A stretch of 64,000 bases of DNA from Candidatus Poribacteria bacterium (GTDB taxonomy: Bacteria > Poribacteria > WGA-4E > WGA-3G): positions 4,182,682-4,246,681 of the forward strand of contig OY282374.1 of NCBI GenBank assembly GCA_958295815.1. Direction: 5' to 3'. The notes under the pieces are model-generated. The model did no database searches. It was not told where the DNA came from and worked only from the letters and a program-made list of their open reading frames with translations. A program made the translations under genes and the position numbers. Of this stretch, positions 16,559 to 25,700 are shown in pieces; the first letter of the stretch is position 1; each line of letters opens with the position of its first letter.

Positions 16559-17293
16559 ATGAATCAGGAACTGATTGACCAAATTAGGAAAGTCGTGGAG
16601 AAGGTCCTGCAAGAACAGACACCCACTACCACACAGGTCGCGCACGAAAAACAACTACTTGCTATCTTTGGTGCTACACAACTTGAATTGGATGAGCCAC
16701 TCCAGCAGCTTCGTATTTGTGAACAGGACGGATGGAAAATTACAATAATTTTGTCTCAACTCGCAACTAAAGTAGTAAACCTTGAACCGATCTATGAGGC
16801 ATTTGGCAAAGATAACATTTTAGATGAAAACGATCTAACCGATATACCTATTTTCGTGGATGCATATCAGCAAATTGTGCTACCGGTCTTTTCTCATCCA
16901 ATGGTCGCAAAACTCGCATTAAGATTGGTAGACACGCCCTGTAGCTACCTCGTTTTTGAAGCACTCTCTAAAGGAAAGAAGGTTATAGCCGCCTCTGACG
17001 CACTTAATTCCGGTGAGACTTCTACAGAAATCGGCGCTCTTGAGGTCCAATATGTAAACGTTTTGTCCGAACTTGGCGTTCAATTAGTACCATTGATACA
17101 AATCGCCGAGTCCGTCAAGGAGAAAACGGACAGTTCACATGCCTCTTTAGATAAGCCACTGATTAGTGCCTCCACTATTTCAAGTCTGGACGCGAATGTG
17201 CGCGAGTTGGTTTATGCAAATCCTGCGATTATTACGCCACTTGCCCGTGAACATGCGAAAAAAAGAGGAATTAAACTGACCCCTAAAAGTTAG
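16559..17293 (+). CDS. Microcompartment-associated flavoprotein-like protein
   Basis: 244 residues, third gene of the microcompartment cluster. It begins with an amphipathic helix (NQELIDQIRKVVEKVLQEQ) and flexible linker, the layout of a cargo-targeting peptide. The central part resembles the Rossmann-like flavoprotein (HFCD) fold: a beta strand LLAIFGAT, then IVLPVFSHPMVAKLALRL, then TPCSYLVFEALSKGKKVIAA. The end carries NPAIITPLAREHAKKRGIKL, a short tail motif also seen at the C-termini of other microcompartment enzymes. Proteins of this fold are known in several microcompartment loci, where their reaction is unclear. No ribosome site is apparent before the ATG. Assignment to the flavoprotein fold is by eye and moderate. 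Confidence 0.6.
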   Translation: MNQELIDQIRKVVEKVLQEQTPTTTQVAHEKQLLAIFGATQLELDEPLQQLRICEQDGWKITIILSQLATKVVNLEPIYEAFGKDNILDENDLTDIPIFVDAYQQIVLPVFSHPMVAKLALRLVDTPCSYLVFEALSKGKKVIAASDALNSGETSTEIGALEVQYVNVLSELGVQLVPLIQIAESVKEKTDSSHASLDKPLISASTISSLDANVRELVYANPAIITPLAREHAKKRGIKLTPKS

Positions 17294-17431
17294 AAGTGGA
17301 CGGAACCGTTTATCTAAGGAGTTTAATCACTTTAAATAGGGCATTGCAATCAAAAGTTTGTACGAATCGTACCAAGTTTTCCTGGAACTAAGAGATTGAG
17401 GTTGGGAGAATTAGACAACTCTGATTAATCC

Positions 17432-17460
17432 TTGACAATTCTTATAGGAAATTGTATCAT
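17432..17460 (+). promoter_or_regulatory. Sigma-70-type promoter of the Arg/Ser-rich secreted protein gene
   Basis: TTGACA (17432-17437), exactly 17 nt, TATCAT (17455-17460), about 120 nt upstream of the start at 17584. Perfect -35 and a one-mismatch -10. Nothing else was seen in the 17294-17583 gap. Confidence 0.65.
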
Positions 17461-17583
17461 TCTCGCAAAAGTTCCTGACTAAGAAGATTTACCCGATTAT
17501 ATCCACGCGGCACCGCACGCAACGGGTATAAAAGCCTATTAGCAATGCCAAATGAAGGAGACGAAGATAGAAGGAGAATTCTC

Positions 17584-19227
17584 ATGAAAACCCGGATTTC
17601 CGTTTTTAGCGCAGTATGCCTGACCAGTTGCTTCCTAATTGTTGGGTTGCTAAGCCCCATTGCTGCGGATTATGATTACTACGCAGATCAGCTCAGCCGC
17701 GAGCATCGCGTAGCAAATGAAGTTGACGAGTGGATAGAACGTGGCAACGCAACCATCACCGCAAGCCCACGTTTTGAAGATGGTGTCCGACTCACCGCAT
17801 GGGCAAACAATGGTCAAAACACCGAGGACTACGAATTCGCAATTGCAAGTGCGGTATATCTTTTTGAAATTCCAGTCGGAACACAATCCATTGAGATTTT
17901 GGTCCGATACCGCGGGGACCCTCATCATTTAGAAATTGAAGACTATGAAGAACCTATCGCTGGGCGTGCTTGGATCCGTAACACCAAGCGAGAGGCGACA
18001 CGGCGCGGTTACCACGACGAAAACGCCAGTGAGACGCGTTATGGTGACACCTTCGTCCTTCGAGCGAAAAACCGCTCCGAACATATTAAAATTCCCGCAG
18101 CGGGACACATCAAAGACGGATGGATGGAACTACATATCGTTGCCGAAGGGGGCGAACAGATCGATGTAGAACACATTGAGGTATCTACCTATCGTAGGCA
18201 GCCGAAAGTTAGAGTAATTCAACGGTACACCCCGACCTATCGCTGGCGTCCATGGCATCGTTACACTTACCTCTACTTTTACGATGGTCCAGTCTATTAC
18301 TCGACAGACTACAATCACTATCTCCGATGGAGCTACCCGATCTACGATCATCACTACCTCTCCATCCGCTCGTATTACGGAGGATACCTCGGACGCTACC
18401 GTGGTTATTATCCGAGCGCGTACTATCGCGGGTATTCGCCATATTACGGCTCTTATCAGGGTCACTACCGTGGTACGCCGAAGGTTTATCAGCGACGGAC
18501 TCAGTTGAACAGATGGAGTACACAGCATGAGGCAACGCGTAGGCAGTACAGCCGCAGTCGATTGGCGGCAAACAGCCGGCAAACAGACCGGACAGTTGTA
18601 CGGAGAAGTGTTCGCACCGCGCTCGAAAACCACCGGAAACAGACCCCGGCGACAACAGAACGAGCTACACGCCGTTCTATTATTACGGAGAAACGGCGCG
18701 CACTCGCATCCGCTGTAACAGCTCGCCAAAGTAGCATAAGGCGCAGTACTTATGCTTCGGGAGATACAGTCAGTAAACAGCGACGTTATCCTGGTGCCTC
18801 AACGCAGAGCGCAACCCGCTATAGCAGGTCCACAGATCCGCAAAGGACTACACCGCTTTATAGACGTCCGGCCACCACATCATCGTCGAGCCGGTCATAC
18901 TCTTCTGGCACAAGTAGAAGCTCCCTTCCGAAGTATGGAAGTCGGACTTCAAGCTCAAGTAGCACACGCTCGAACTCAAGCGTCAGCCGTTCAAGAACAA
19001 CAAGCACATCGCGTGAAAGAACAAGCGTTAGCCGTGCGAGATCATCAAGTACATCACGCGCAAGTTCAAGCGTCAGCCGTTCGAGTTCTACAAAGACGCG
19101 GACGCGCCCGACGACATCGAGTTCCAGCGCATCAAGTAGTAAGGACGACGATGATAAGCGTAGCAGTAGCAGTAGTAGTAGCAGCAGTCGGAGTCGGACA
19201 ACAGAACGGACGAAGCGGCGCCGCTAA
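17584..19227 (+). CDS. Secreted protein with globular N-terminus and long Tyr/Arg/Ser-rich tail
   Basis: 547 residues from ATG 17584 (AAGGAG seven bases upstream; the frame extends 13 codons further up without a signal). A signal peptide ends near LSPIAADYD. Residues about 25-215 form a beta-rich domain (ATITASPRFEDGVRLTAWAN, ILVRYRGDPHHLEI) that could be carbohydrate-binding-like, but I do not recognise it. A Tyr/Gly/Arg-rich stretch follows (SYYGGYLGRYRGYYPS), then about 230 residues dominated by Ser, Arg and Thr, ending RTKRRR. The tail resembles eukaryotic RS domains in composition and contains DDDDK. It would be strongly cationic and disordered, suited to binding polyanions such as DNA, capsule or cell-surface sugars. 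Function unknown. Confidence 0.75.
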   Translation: MKTRISVFSAVCLTSCFLIVGLLSPIAADYDYYADQLSREHRVANEVDEWIERGNATITASPRFEDGVRLTAWANNGQNTEDYEFAIASAVYLFEIPVGTQSIEILVRYRGDPHHLEIEDYEEPIAGRAWIRNTKREATRRGYHDENASETRYGDTFVLRAKNRSEHIKIPAAGHIKDGWMELHIVAEGGEQIDVEHIEVSTYRRQPKVRVIQRYTPTYRWRPWHRYTYLYFYDGPVYYSTDYNHYLRWSYPIYDHHYLSIRSYYGGYLGRYRGYYPSAYYRGYSPYYGSYQGHYRGTPKVYQRRTQLNRWSTQHEATRRQYSRSRLAANSRQTDRTVVRRSVRTALENHRKQTPATTERATRRSIITEKRRALASAVTARQSSIRRSTYASGDTVSKQRRYPGASTQSATRYSRSTDPQRTTPLYRRPATTSSSSRSYSSGTSRSSLPKYGSRTSSSSSTRSNSSVSRSRTTSTSRERTSVSRARSSSTSRASSSVSRSSSTKTRTRPTTSSSSASSSKDDDDKRSSSSSSSSSRSRTTERTKRRR

Positions 19228-19272
19228 GATATCAATAGGAGTATAGTAGGCTTTACGTAACTGTTTAGATGC

Positions 19273-19863
19273 GTGAAGCCTACATATCAGAGGCAACTTT
19301 TGCGAATTTTTCTGATTTTTTTTCTGCTGTTTTTCAGTCTCCATGCCAGTTTCGCACAAGAGGCTGAAAAGAGTACAGACACCGAGCAGGCAACCCCTAA
19401 AACAGAGGAAGAACTTAGACTCGTCTCACCAATCGGAGCGGTGGTGCGTTCCGCTGTCTTACCCGGGTGGGGGCAATTTTACAGTCGCAGTTACTTCCGA
19501 GGTAGCTTAACTGTTCTGGGAGTAGGTGGCTCTATTGTTGGTGCCTTCTTGGCACAGAGATCCTTTAGTAACCGCTACGATGCTTATGCAGAGTATGCCA
19601 GTCTAAACCCGCACGATGAAACAGGGGTATTCGAGAGGTACGATTACGCAAATCAGCGTTTTAAACTCAGAACGTTCTTTATGTATACTGGTGTCGGTAT
19701 TTGGGTTTATAGCCTTATTGATTCCTACGTGAGTTCAAATTTCTACAACGCTACATCGCTAATTCAGTCTATTCAACAAGATGCACAAGATATGGAAAAA
19801 TTGGGGATTGAAGTCGGTGCCACCCCTTCACAATTTTATTTTGGTATTGTTAAAACCTTTTGA
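19273..19863 (+). CDS. DUF5683-type membrane protein
   Basis: 196 residues as read from GTG 19273. A TTG at 19300 preceded by AGAGG gives a tidier signal peptide (RIFLIFFLLFFSLHASFAQ) and may be the true start. The core has the DUF5683 signature AVVRSAVLPGWGQFYSRSY followed by a membrane helix (GSLTVLGVGGSIVGAFLA) and another (RTFFMYTGVGIWVYSLI). This family is found in envelope-associated positions of many Gram-negative bacteria; its biochemical role is unknown. The following lipoprotein gene starts 26 bp downstream, so the two are probably one transcript. Confidence 0.78.
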   Translation: MKPTYQRQLLRIFLIFFLLFFSLHASFAQEAEKSTDTEQATPKTEEELRLVSPIGAVVRSAVLPGWGQFYSRSYFRGSLTVLGVGGSIVGAFLAQRSFSNRYDAYAEYASLNPHDETGVFERYDYANQRFKLRTFFMYTGVGIWVYSLIDSYVSSNFYNATSLIQSIQQDAQDMEKLGIEVGATPSQFYFGIVKTF

Positions 19864-19888
19864 ATTTAAAAAAGGAGAATATTCAACT

Positions 19889-20449
19889 ATGTTCAGGAGT
19901 TTTATAAAAATCGGGGGCATACTCATCTTACTCATAGGCTTTATGGGGTGTGGGGATGCTGATAAAGTCGGTCAGGTCCCGCCTGAGGAACTCCTTCAAA
20001 TTAATAAAGTCTTAGATCGGTGGCGTGAAGGTTATGAAACAGAAGATGTTAATTCCTACATCAATACCTTCTGGGAAGAGGGTTTCCTTTACGTTTCCGA
20101 TATGGGAACAGATGGCGACAAAACAGACGACTTGGAGTTTGATGACATCCGACAAGAACGTGATGCCGCAACCCGTGTCTTTGAACAGTTTCAGGATATT
20201 GAGATAGAACTCTCCCAGCCGCCTGAGATTACCATGAACAAAGATGGGAATCGAGCGGAAGTACGGAATCATTACAGAATCCAAGGATTCGTAGCAGATG
20301 GTCAGTCACTTGAAGGTGGATATACCGGATGGTTCGCCGAAGGAGACAACCTCTTTATCTTTGAAAAAAGAGATGAAGAATGGCGTATAACCGAGTGGCA
20401 TGATGAAGCTTTCAATGACGAAGAAATTCGTGTCGCTAATAACCTATAG
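19889..20449 (+). CDS. NTF2-like (SnoaL/DUF4440-type) lipoprotein
   Basis: 186 residues from ATG 19889 (AAGGAG upstream). An upstream in-frame extension to 19781 overlaps the previous gene and has no signal. The lipoprotein signal ends at LIGFMGC. The mature protein is one NTF2-like domain: NKVLDRWREGYETEDVNSYI, then FLYVSDMGT, then a helix, then beta strands ending EKRDEEWRITEWHDE. It is paralogous to the membrane-anchored protein at 10244-11065, sharing YVSDxGT and the final EWRI-EW motif. The acidic residues in and around the pocket could bind a cation or ligand, but no enzyme family is indicated. Confidence 0.78.
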   Translation: MFRSFIKIGGILILLIGFMGCGDADKVGQVPPEELLQINKVLDRWREGYETEDVNSYINTFWEEGFLYVSDMGTDGDKTDDLEFDDIRQERDAATRVFEQFQDIEIELSQPPEITMNKDGNRAEVRNHYRIQGFVADGQSLEGGYTGWFAEGDNLFIFEKRDEEWRITEWHDEAFNDEEIRVANNL

Positions 20450-20508
20450 ATGGAAGAGAAGGAGGGGCAATTTCTAGTCCATACGCAGGGCAGAAATTCT
20501 GTATATCC

Positions 20509-21924
20509 ATGCCGCAACAGGAGGCACACCTACGCGATTATTTTCAACTCATCCGAAAACATGCCTTTACGTTCTGCCTGAGTGTTTTACTGGTATCAGG
20601 AACCGCCTTAGTTATCTCCCTTCGTTTGCCCAAAACCTACGCTGCCTCCACTTTAATGTTGCTGGTCCAACCCAGCGCAACACCTTCCCTTCCTTCAGCA
20701 AACCTCTTTCAAAGCGTTCTTTCTGGTGGTATCGACCGCAGAGAAATGGAGACAATCAGTGCCCGTTTCTCTACAGAGTCAATGCTAAAAACAGCAATCG
20801 AAAACCTTGAAGAGAACGGGAATACAGACGCTGTCACCTTCCTCCCACCCATTGGCAAACTCAAACGAACGCTCAGGGCACAACTAAACCCAGATTCTGA
20901 TTATATTAATCTGTCAATTGCTTTGACTGAGGAAGAAGGCGGAGAGCGCAACGCAGCACTCCTTGTTAACCAACTCGCACAAGACATGAAAACGTTGCGG
21001 CGGGGAGATGAAGAGACCAAACTCAGAAAACGCATGGAATTTCTCGGAGACAAACAAAGGGAAATCCAAGCCGAAATAAAGAAAGATTTGGATACGCTTC
21101 TTCAATTCGTTCGCCAAAATGGAAGCCCAGAGATATGGGTGCCGACGCTCACTAATTTACTCGAACGTTATGCCTCCGTTCGTGAAAGCATTGAGGCAAA
21201 TCAACAGCAACTCTACGCAACACGTGCCCATATCGCATATTTGCAGGAACAATTAAGTCTTTTGCCTGAGCAGACACAATTATCCGAAACTACCTCTTAT
21301 GATCCCGTTTGGCTCTTTCAGCAAGAAAAACTCTTTACCCTCGAATCACAACGCATTGCGGATAAAGAAAAGGTAGGCAAGACCGCATCAGAACTGAAAG
21401 GTCTTGACGCACAAATCACTGACATTCAGAAGAAAAACGCACAAATCTCTCCTACAACCACCACCCTCACTTCTGGTCCCTCTGCACATTATACCTACAT
21501 AAAGAACCAGTTGATAACGTTTGTTCCAAACCTCTCGCGCTATGAAAATGCGGATGAACGCCTTAAGCAGGAACTCAAGACGCTAGAAACTGAATTGACG
21601 CAATTATTGGAACAGATCCCGGAAAATCAGATTCTTCTGACGCAAATGGGCGCAAAAATTCAGAAAACCAACGCGCTTGCTGAAGAAATTTCCAAACGCT
21701 CACTTGAAGCCGAAATATTATATGCCGAATCCAAGTTAACCACTTCTCGCAATCAGATAGGCGGTATTGAAATCATCGATCGCGCTGTGCCAAGGAAAAT
21801 TCCTGTCAGTCCACAACTCAGATTCATTCTTGTCATCGCTGGTATCGCTGGCACGGTTCTTGGGATTACGATCATCTTGTTTACTGAATATTTTAGTAAA
21901 GCCCCTGAAATTCCAGAAAACTAA
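20509..21924 (+). CDS. Wzz/GumC-type polysaccharide chain-length or export protein
   Basis: 471 residues with the Wzz plan: short cytoplasmic N-terminus, TM1 at about 18-38 (AFTFCLSVLLVSGTALVISL), a large periplasmic domain rich in long coiled-coil helices, and TM2 near the C-terminus (LRFILVIAGIAGTVLGITIIL). Just before TM2 stands the Pro-containing motif AVPRKIPVSPQ typical of the family. It lacks a C-terminal tyrosine-kinase domain, so it is the short regulator or GumC-like form. Members set O-antigen, capsule or exopolysaccharide length in the inner membrane. No glycosyltransferases or Wza are adjacent, so the polymer is unknown. The ribosome site is weak. Confidence 0.85.
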   Translation: MPQQEAHLRDYFQLIRKHAFTFCLSVLLVSGTALVISLRLPKTYAASTLMLLVQPSATPSLPSANLFQSVLSGGIDRREMETISARFSTESMLKTAIENLEENGNTDAVTFLPPIGKLKRTLRAQLNPDSDYINLSIALTEEEGGERNAALLVNQLAQDMKTLRRGDEETKLRKRMEFLGDKQREIQAEIKKDLDTLLQFVRQNGSPEIWVPTLTNLLERYASVRESIEANQQQLYATRAHIAYLQEQLSLLPEQTQLSETTSYDPVWLFQQEKLFTLESQRIADKEKVGKTASELKGLDAQITDIQKKNAQISPTTTTLTSGPSAHYTYIKNQLITFVPNLSRYENADERLKQELKTLETELTQLLEQIPENQILLTQMGAKIQKTNALAEEISKRSLEAEILYAESKLTTSRNQIGGIEIIDRAVPRKIPVSPQLRFILVIAGIAGTVLGITIILFTEYFSKAPEIPEN

Positions 21925-21997
21925 AGGGGTTATTTGGACGGATTAGCAACTTTAGCTTCAAGATTTTGAAAAAAAAATGTCAATTCTGCTCAAAATA

Positions 21998-22006
21998 TGG
22001 TATAAT
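21998..22006 (+). promoter_or_regulatory. Extended -10 promoter
   Basis: TGG directly before a consensus TATAAT (22001-22006), i.e. an extended -10, with a poor -35. It is 750 bp from the next clear gene. Confidence 0.4.
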
Positions 22007-22305
22007 ATATACTATGTCTAACGTGCAATGAACGACTGAACCCTCGGCATAGTGAAAATTTTTATGAATTCGTGCCAGGGCTTTATCAATCTGTATCTTA
22101 CAGACAAAATGATTTCCTATCGGTTTTCTGCTGTTTTCAGAGGGACGCAGCAGTATTTGAAACTATCCAGAGTTTACGATTCACGTGCCTTGAATAGCCT
22201 TTGCTTGGCAAATTACGTAAGCCCTTCGGAACGCTTTCCCGATATTGATTCCTTCCCTTAAAGTGAATAAAAAACGAAAATGACTGGTCATGATGCATTT
22301 AAAAC

Positions 22306-22334
22306 TTGAAAATATATTGCTTTTTCGGTATGAT
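22306..22334 (+). promoter_or_regulatory. Sigma-70-type promoter upstream of the large outer-membrane protein gene
   Basis: TTGAAA (22306-22311), 17 nt, TATGAT (22329-22334). One of two well-spaced promoters within 80 bp that point to the gene at 22758. Confidence 0.5.
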
Positions 22335-22378
22335 ATGTGAAAATCACCCTAATCAATATATTTTTTCTGTTTAAAAAC

Positions 22379-22407
22379 TTGACAGAAATTTAGATCAGTG
22401 TTATTTT
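22379..22407 (+). promoter_or_regulatory. Second promoter upstream of the large outer-membrane protein gene
   Basis: TTGACA (22379-22384), 17 nt, TATTTT (22402-22407). The -35 is consensus and the -10 weaker. Expected leader about 340 nt. Confidence 0.45.
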
Positions 22408-22757
22408 AAAAACCAAGAACAGTTTTGTAGGTATTTCATCACGCGTTTACTAAGAATTCCCACAAAACTTACCCTTAATTTGTTGGAAGGAGACTCGCTT
22501 CCTATACGCTTCGCACGATATCCGCAATCTTGTGGCATCCGCGCAGCAACAACCGGGAAGATCAAAATTGAGACACCGTTAGTTTTATTAACGACATTTT
22601 GACTCCATCGTTTACAGGAAAAGCGGTTCCTATCCATTTTTAAGGTTTTTTGTTCGGAGACCTGGGTAGATACAGCGAAAAAAGCAACCAATGTTCATGT
22701 CGCTGTTCTGGTGCCCAAATTTCCGATTCATTATTTCCAAGGAGGAAAAACAAAGTA

Positions 22758-25700
22758 ATGAACAGGCTAAAACAATCAATTGATGTTTTACTTGTAGCGA
22801 CCTGTATCCTGAGTGCTTTTGTGCTTTACGGTTGTGGTGCACAGAGCCTCGGTCCACAAGAACCCCTATTACCAACAATTGAGGGGAGTTCTAAATTTTC
22901 AGCACGGTTCCAGTTGGAAGAAGAACCCCAATTCTTCTATGACCTGTTTGGAAAAGAGCTGCTTGAAGGTAACGAGGTCTATAACTATCGCGAACAGAAA
23001 GAGTTCGACCAAAATGGTGAATTGTTTGTTGGTTGGACAGGACAGCTCGATAGTGAAAGATTCTCGGCGCAGTTGGATAGAACCGTTTTAACTGAAGACA
23101 GTTTCCGTGGTAGATATACCGAGTTTGCTATCGGTGATAGCATGCGTTTCAAACCGTCCACATTGTTCCCAAACCGATACATCCTTTACAAAACCGAGTT
23201 TGACGGACTACGTTGGGATATCTCTTTTGCACAGGAACGTCACCTCTTTACTCTCATCAACTCTCGTATCTCGAACCCTGTCCAGTTGACAGACGCTGCA
23301 GCGAACCTCGCACCAACTCTCGGGCGTCGAAACGGTTTAAATGAAGATGCTGGGGTACGGCACCTTGAAAACTCACGCCTCGTAGGTTTCCGAGCACAAG
23401 GCCTTTTGGGCGACATCTTCCGCGTCGGATTTACCTATGTCAACCTTCATAAAGAACACCCGGAACGTGTTGAGAACCCAATGATGGGTACTGTCGCAAA
23501 TACGCCTCCGGAAATTATCTCTGTTGTTTTCCGTGATGACTCGCCTGAAGACAATCATGTCTCTCTCGTTACGCAATTTTCTGGTTACGATGAAAACAAA
23601 CATGGCCAGAATCTCCAAGGTGGTGTCGGTGCAGCTTTCAAAGCCATGACAATCACCGTGGTCACGCAAGAATTGGAAGATCTCACAGCAGAAGAAATTG
23701 AAGAAGGTGCTGAACCGAAGTCTCAACCCGCACAAACCCAAAAAATTGACGTTTTTGTTAATGACGTCACGCCAATTGATGTTGGTGGACTTCCGTCTGT
23801 AATTCGTGAATCTACTGACGGAGACTGGGTAATTGTCGAAGGCTTCAATAAGATGAAATATGACCTCGTGTTTGCTGACCACGATATTGACCCCCGCACC
23901 GTCCAGTCAGTCGTTTTTGACATGGTAGTAGCAGGTGATTACAATATCGCTGTTATCGGCATCAGTGATGCAAACAAAGCCGCTGAAGGTGCTGATCCGT
24001 TCGTCGAAGAGTGGATTAAAACCGAAGATGGTCATATTGAAATGCCATATCGTGATGTTATTGAAGCACCTGGTAACTACGGGCAATCTTCGGATTACAC
24101 CAGTAACCGTTCAAGTCAGACTGACAACCCGAGTAGTTGGACAGGCGAAGGTAGACCACGGAAAGTCAGTTATCGTTATGGCGCAGCACGCGCAGCAGTC
24201 CTCTACGGGCTTGATCTTGAAGGCACTATCGGTAACGTTTTCGTCCGTGCACACTATTCTATTAACGGGAAATACAAACAGTATCCGACCATCCCCAAAG
24301 ATCAGACCGGGTTTAGTAGACTCAAACCGACTATCGTAGGCGAAGATGGTGAAGAAGAAACTGGTATCTCCATCGATCCTGCAACAGGCTTGCCTTTAGA
24401 CCGGAATGGGGTGCCTACCTATTCTGAAACTGAAGGTGAACGATTTGAAGCCAGATTGGGTGGGGACGGAACTGATGAAAGCGGCGATGGCGAACTCGGT
24501 AGAGAAACCGCATGGTTCATCCATCTTAGATCTCGCTTCGGAAAGTTGTACCTCGAAGGTGTCTATTATCATATCGATCCAGGGTACACCACAACCTACC
24601 ACAACTTCGGTGCCAATACCGATAGGGACCAACCCTACACCTTGGAAAGAACACCTGAGTCTCAGGCGGAAAGAGATCCATGGGACGAAGTCAACTATGC
24701 CCTCATTGAGGATGACGATGATGATGATGACTGGCCCGATGATATCGACTTTGACGGAGTCTTACCACGCGCTGATGACAGAGACCAAAACGGCGTATTG
24801 GACTTCCAAGAAGACTTCCTCATCTTCGATGCCGATCCGCCAGTGTTTACCGACCTCGTTGACCTCAACAACAATGGTACTATTGACTCACTTGAAGATG
24901 ATTTTGAACCACAATACGAATACGGGGTAGACAGGGAAGGATACCATGTCTTCGCTGAATATGACCTCCTTGATAACCTTTCTCTCAAAGTTGGATGGCT
25001 CAACGAAGGCCAAGTCTCAAGCCGCCGACAGAACGATTCTAAGTATCTCCACGTTACCTATCAACGTGATATTCCAGACTTCGGAACGGTGCTTTTCCAA
25101 AACCGATTCGTCCGAGTTCGAGACGATATCCCAGACTACACGATTACACTGCGTGTCGGCGAATTGGAACCCGTTCAGATTTCTGACGAGCTTGACTTCT
25201 ACAACGCTCGTATAAACACCACAACGCTCCAGTTCCTCTATACTGCCATCCCCAACCTCACATTAGAAGCAAAATTCCTCGTCGTCCTGCAAAAACAATT
25301 TGAGCAGGATGAAGAAGGCGCAGTCTTCTTGGATGTTGAAGGATCCGGTGATGAGGACGATCCACTTACCGCTGATCAACGCGTTGACTTCATGGTCCCC
25401 GTTGAGCAGGTTCGTGCCGGTGGTGAAAGACGGGAATTCCCGTTCTATCCAGACCACGGGATTAACGCTCTCAATCCAGAAGATACGGGCTTAATCTATG
25501 ATCCCGAAAACTGGAAGAAACGTCGCTACCCCGAACGGGATATCCGAAATCAACAAACGATTCTCAAGGCAAGGTATGAGATTCCTCTCGGTGACCTCCC
25601 CTTCATTGACAGAATCGGTGAAGATTTAACCCTCACTCCAATGGTGAAGTATATCTGGGATCGCGCATTTGATCGCGGCGCAGAAGAAATTGGTGACGCA

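Larger units (their letters stand above)
21925..22757. other. Long intergenic region with stacked promoters
   Basis: 833 bp without a convincing gene. It holds three promoter-like sequences aimed at the large outer-membrane protein gene (separate entries) and a good AAGGAGG site just before that gene. A 69-codon frame at 22052-22261 has no ribosome site or family resemblance. The 340 nt between the last promoter and the start codon form a long leader in which I see no named RNA element. Confidence 0.6.

Noticed and set aside
22052..22261. A 69-codon frame in the long gap before the large outer-membrane protein gene
   Set aside because: GTG start, no ribosome site, no recognisable motif, and composition like the surrounding intergenic DNA.
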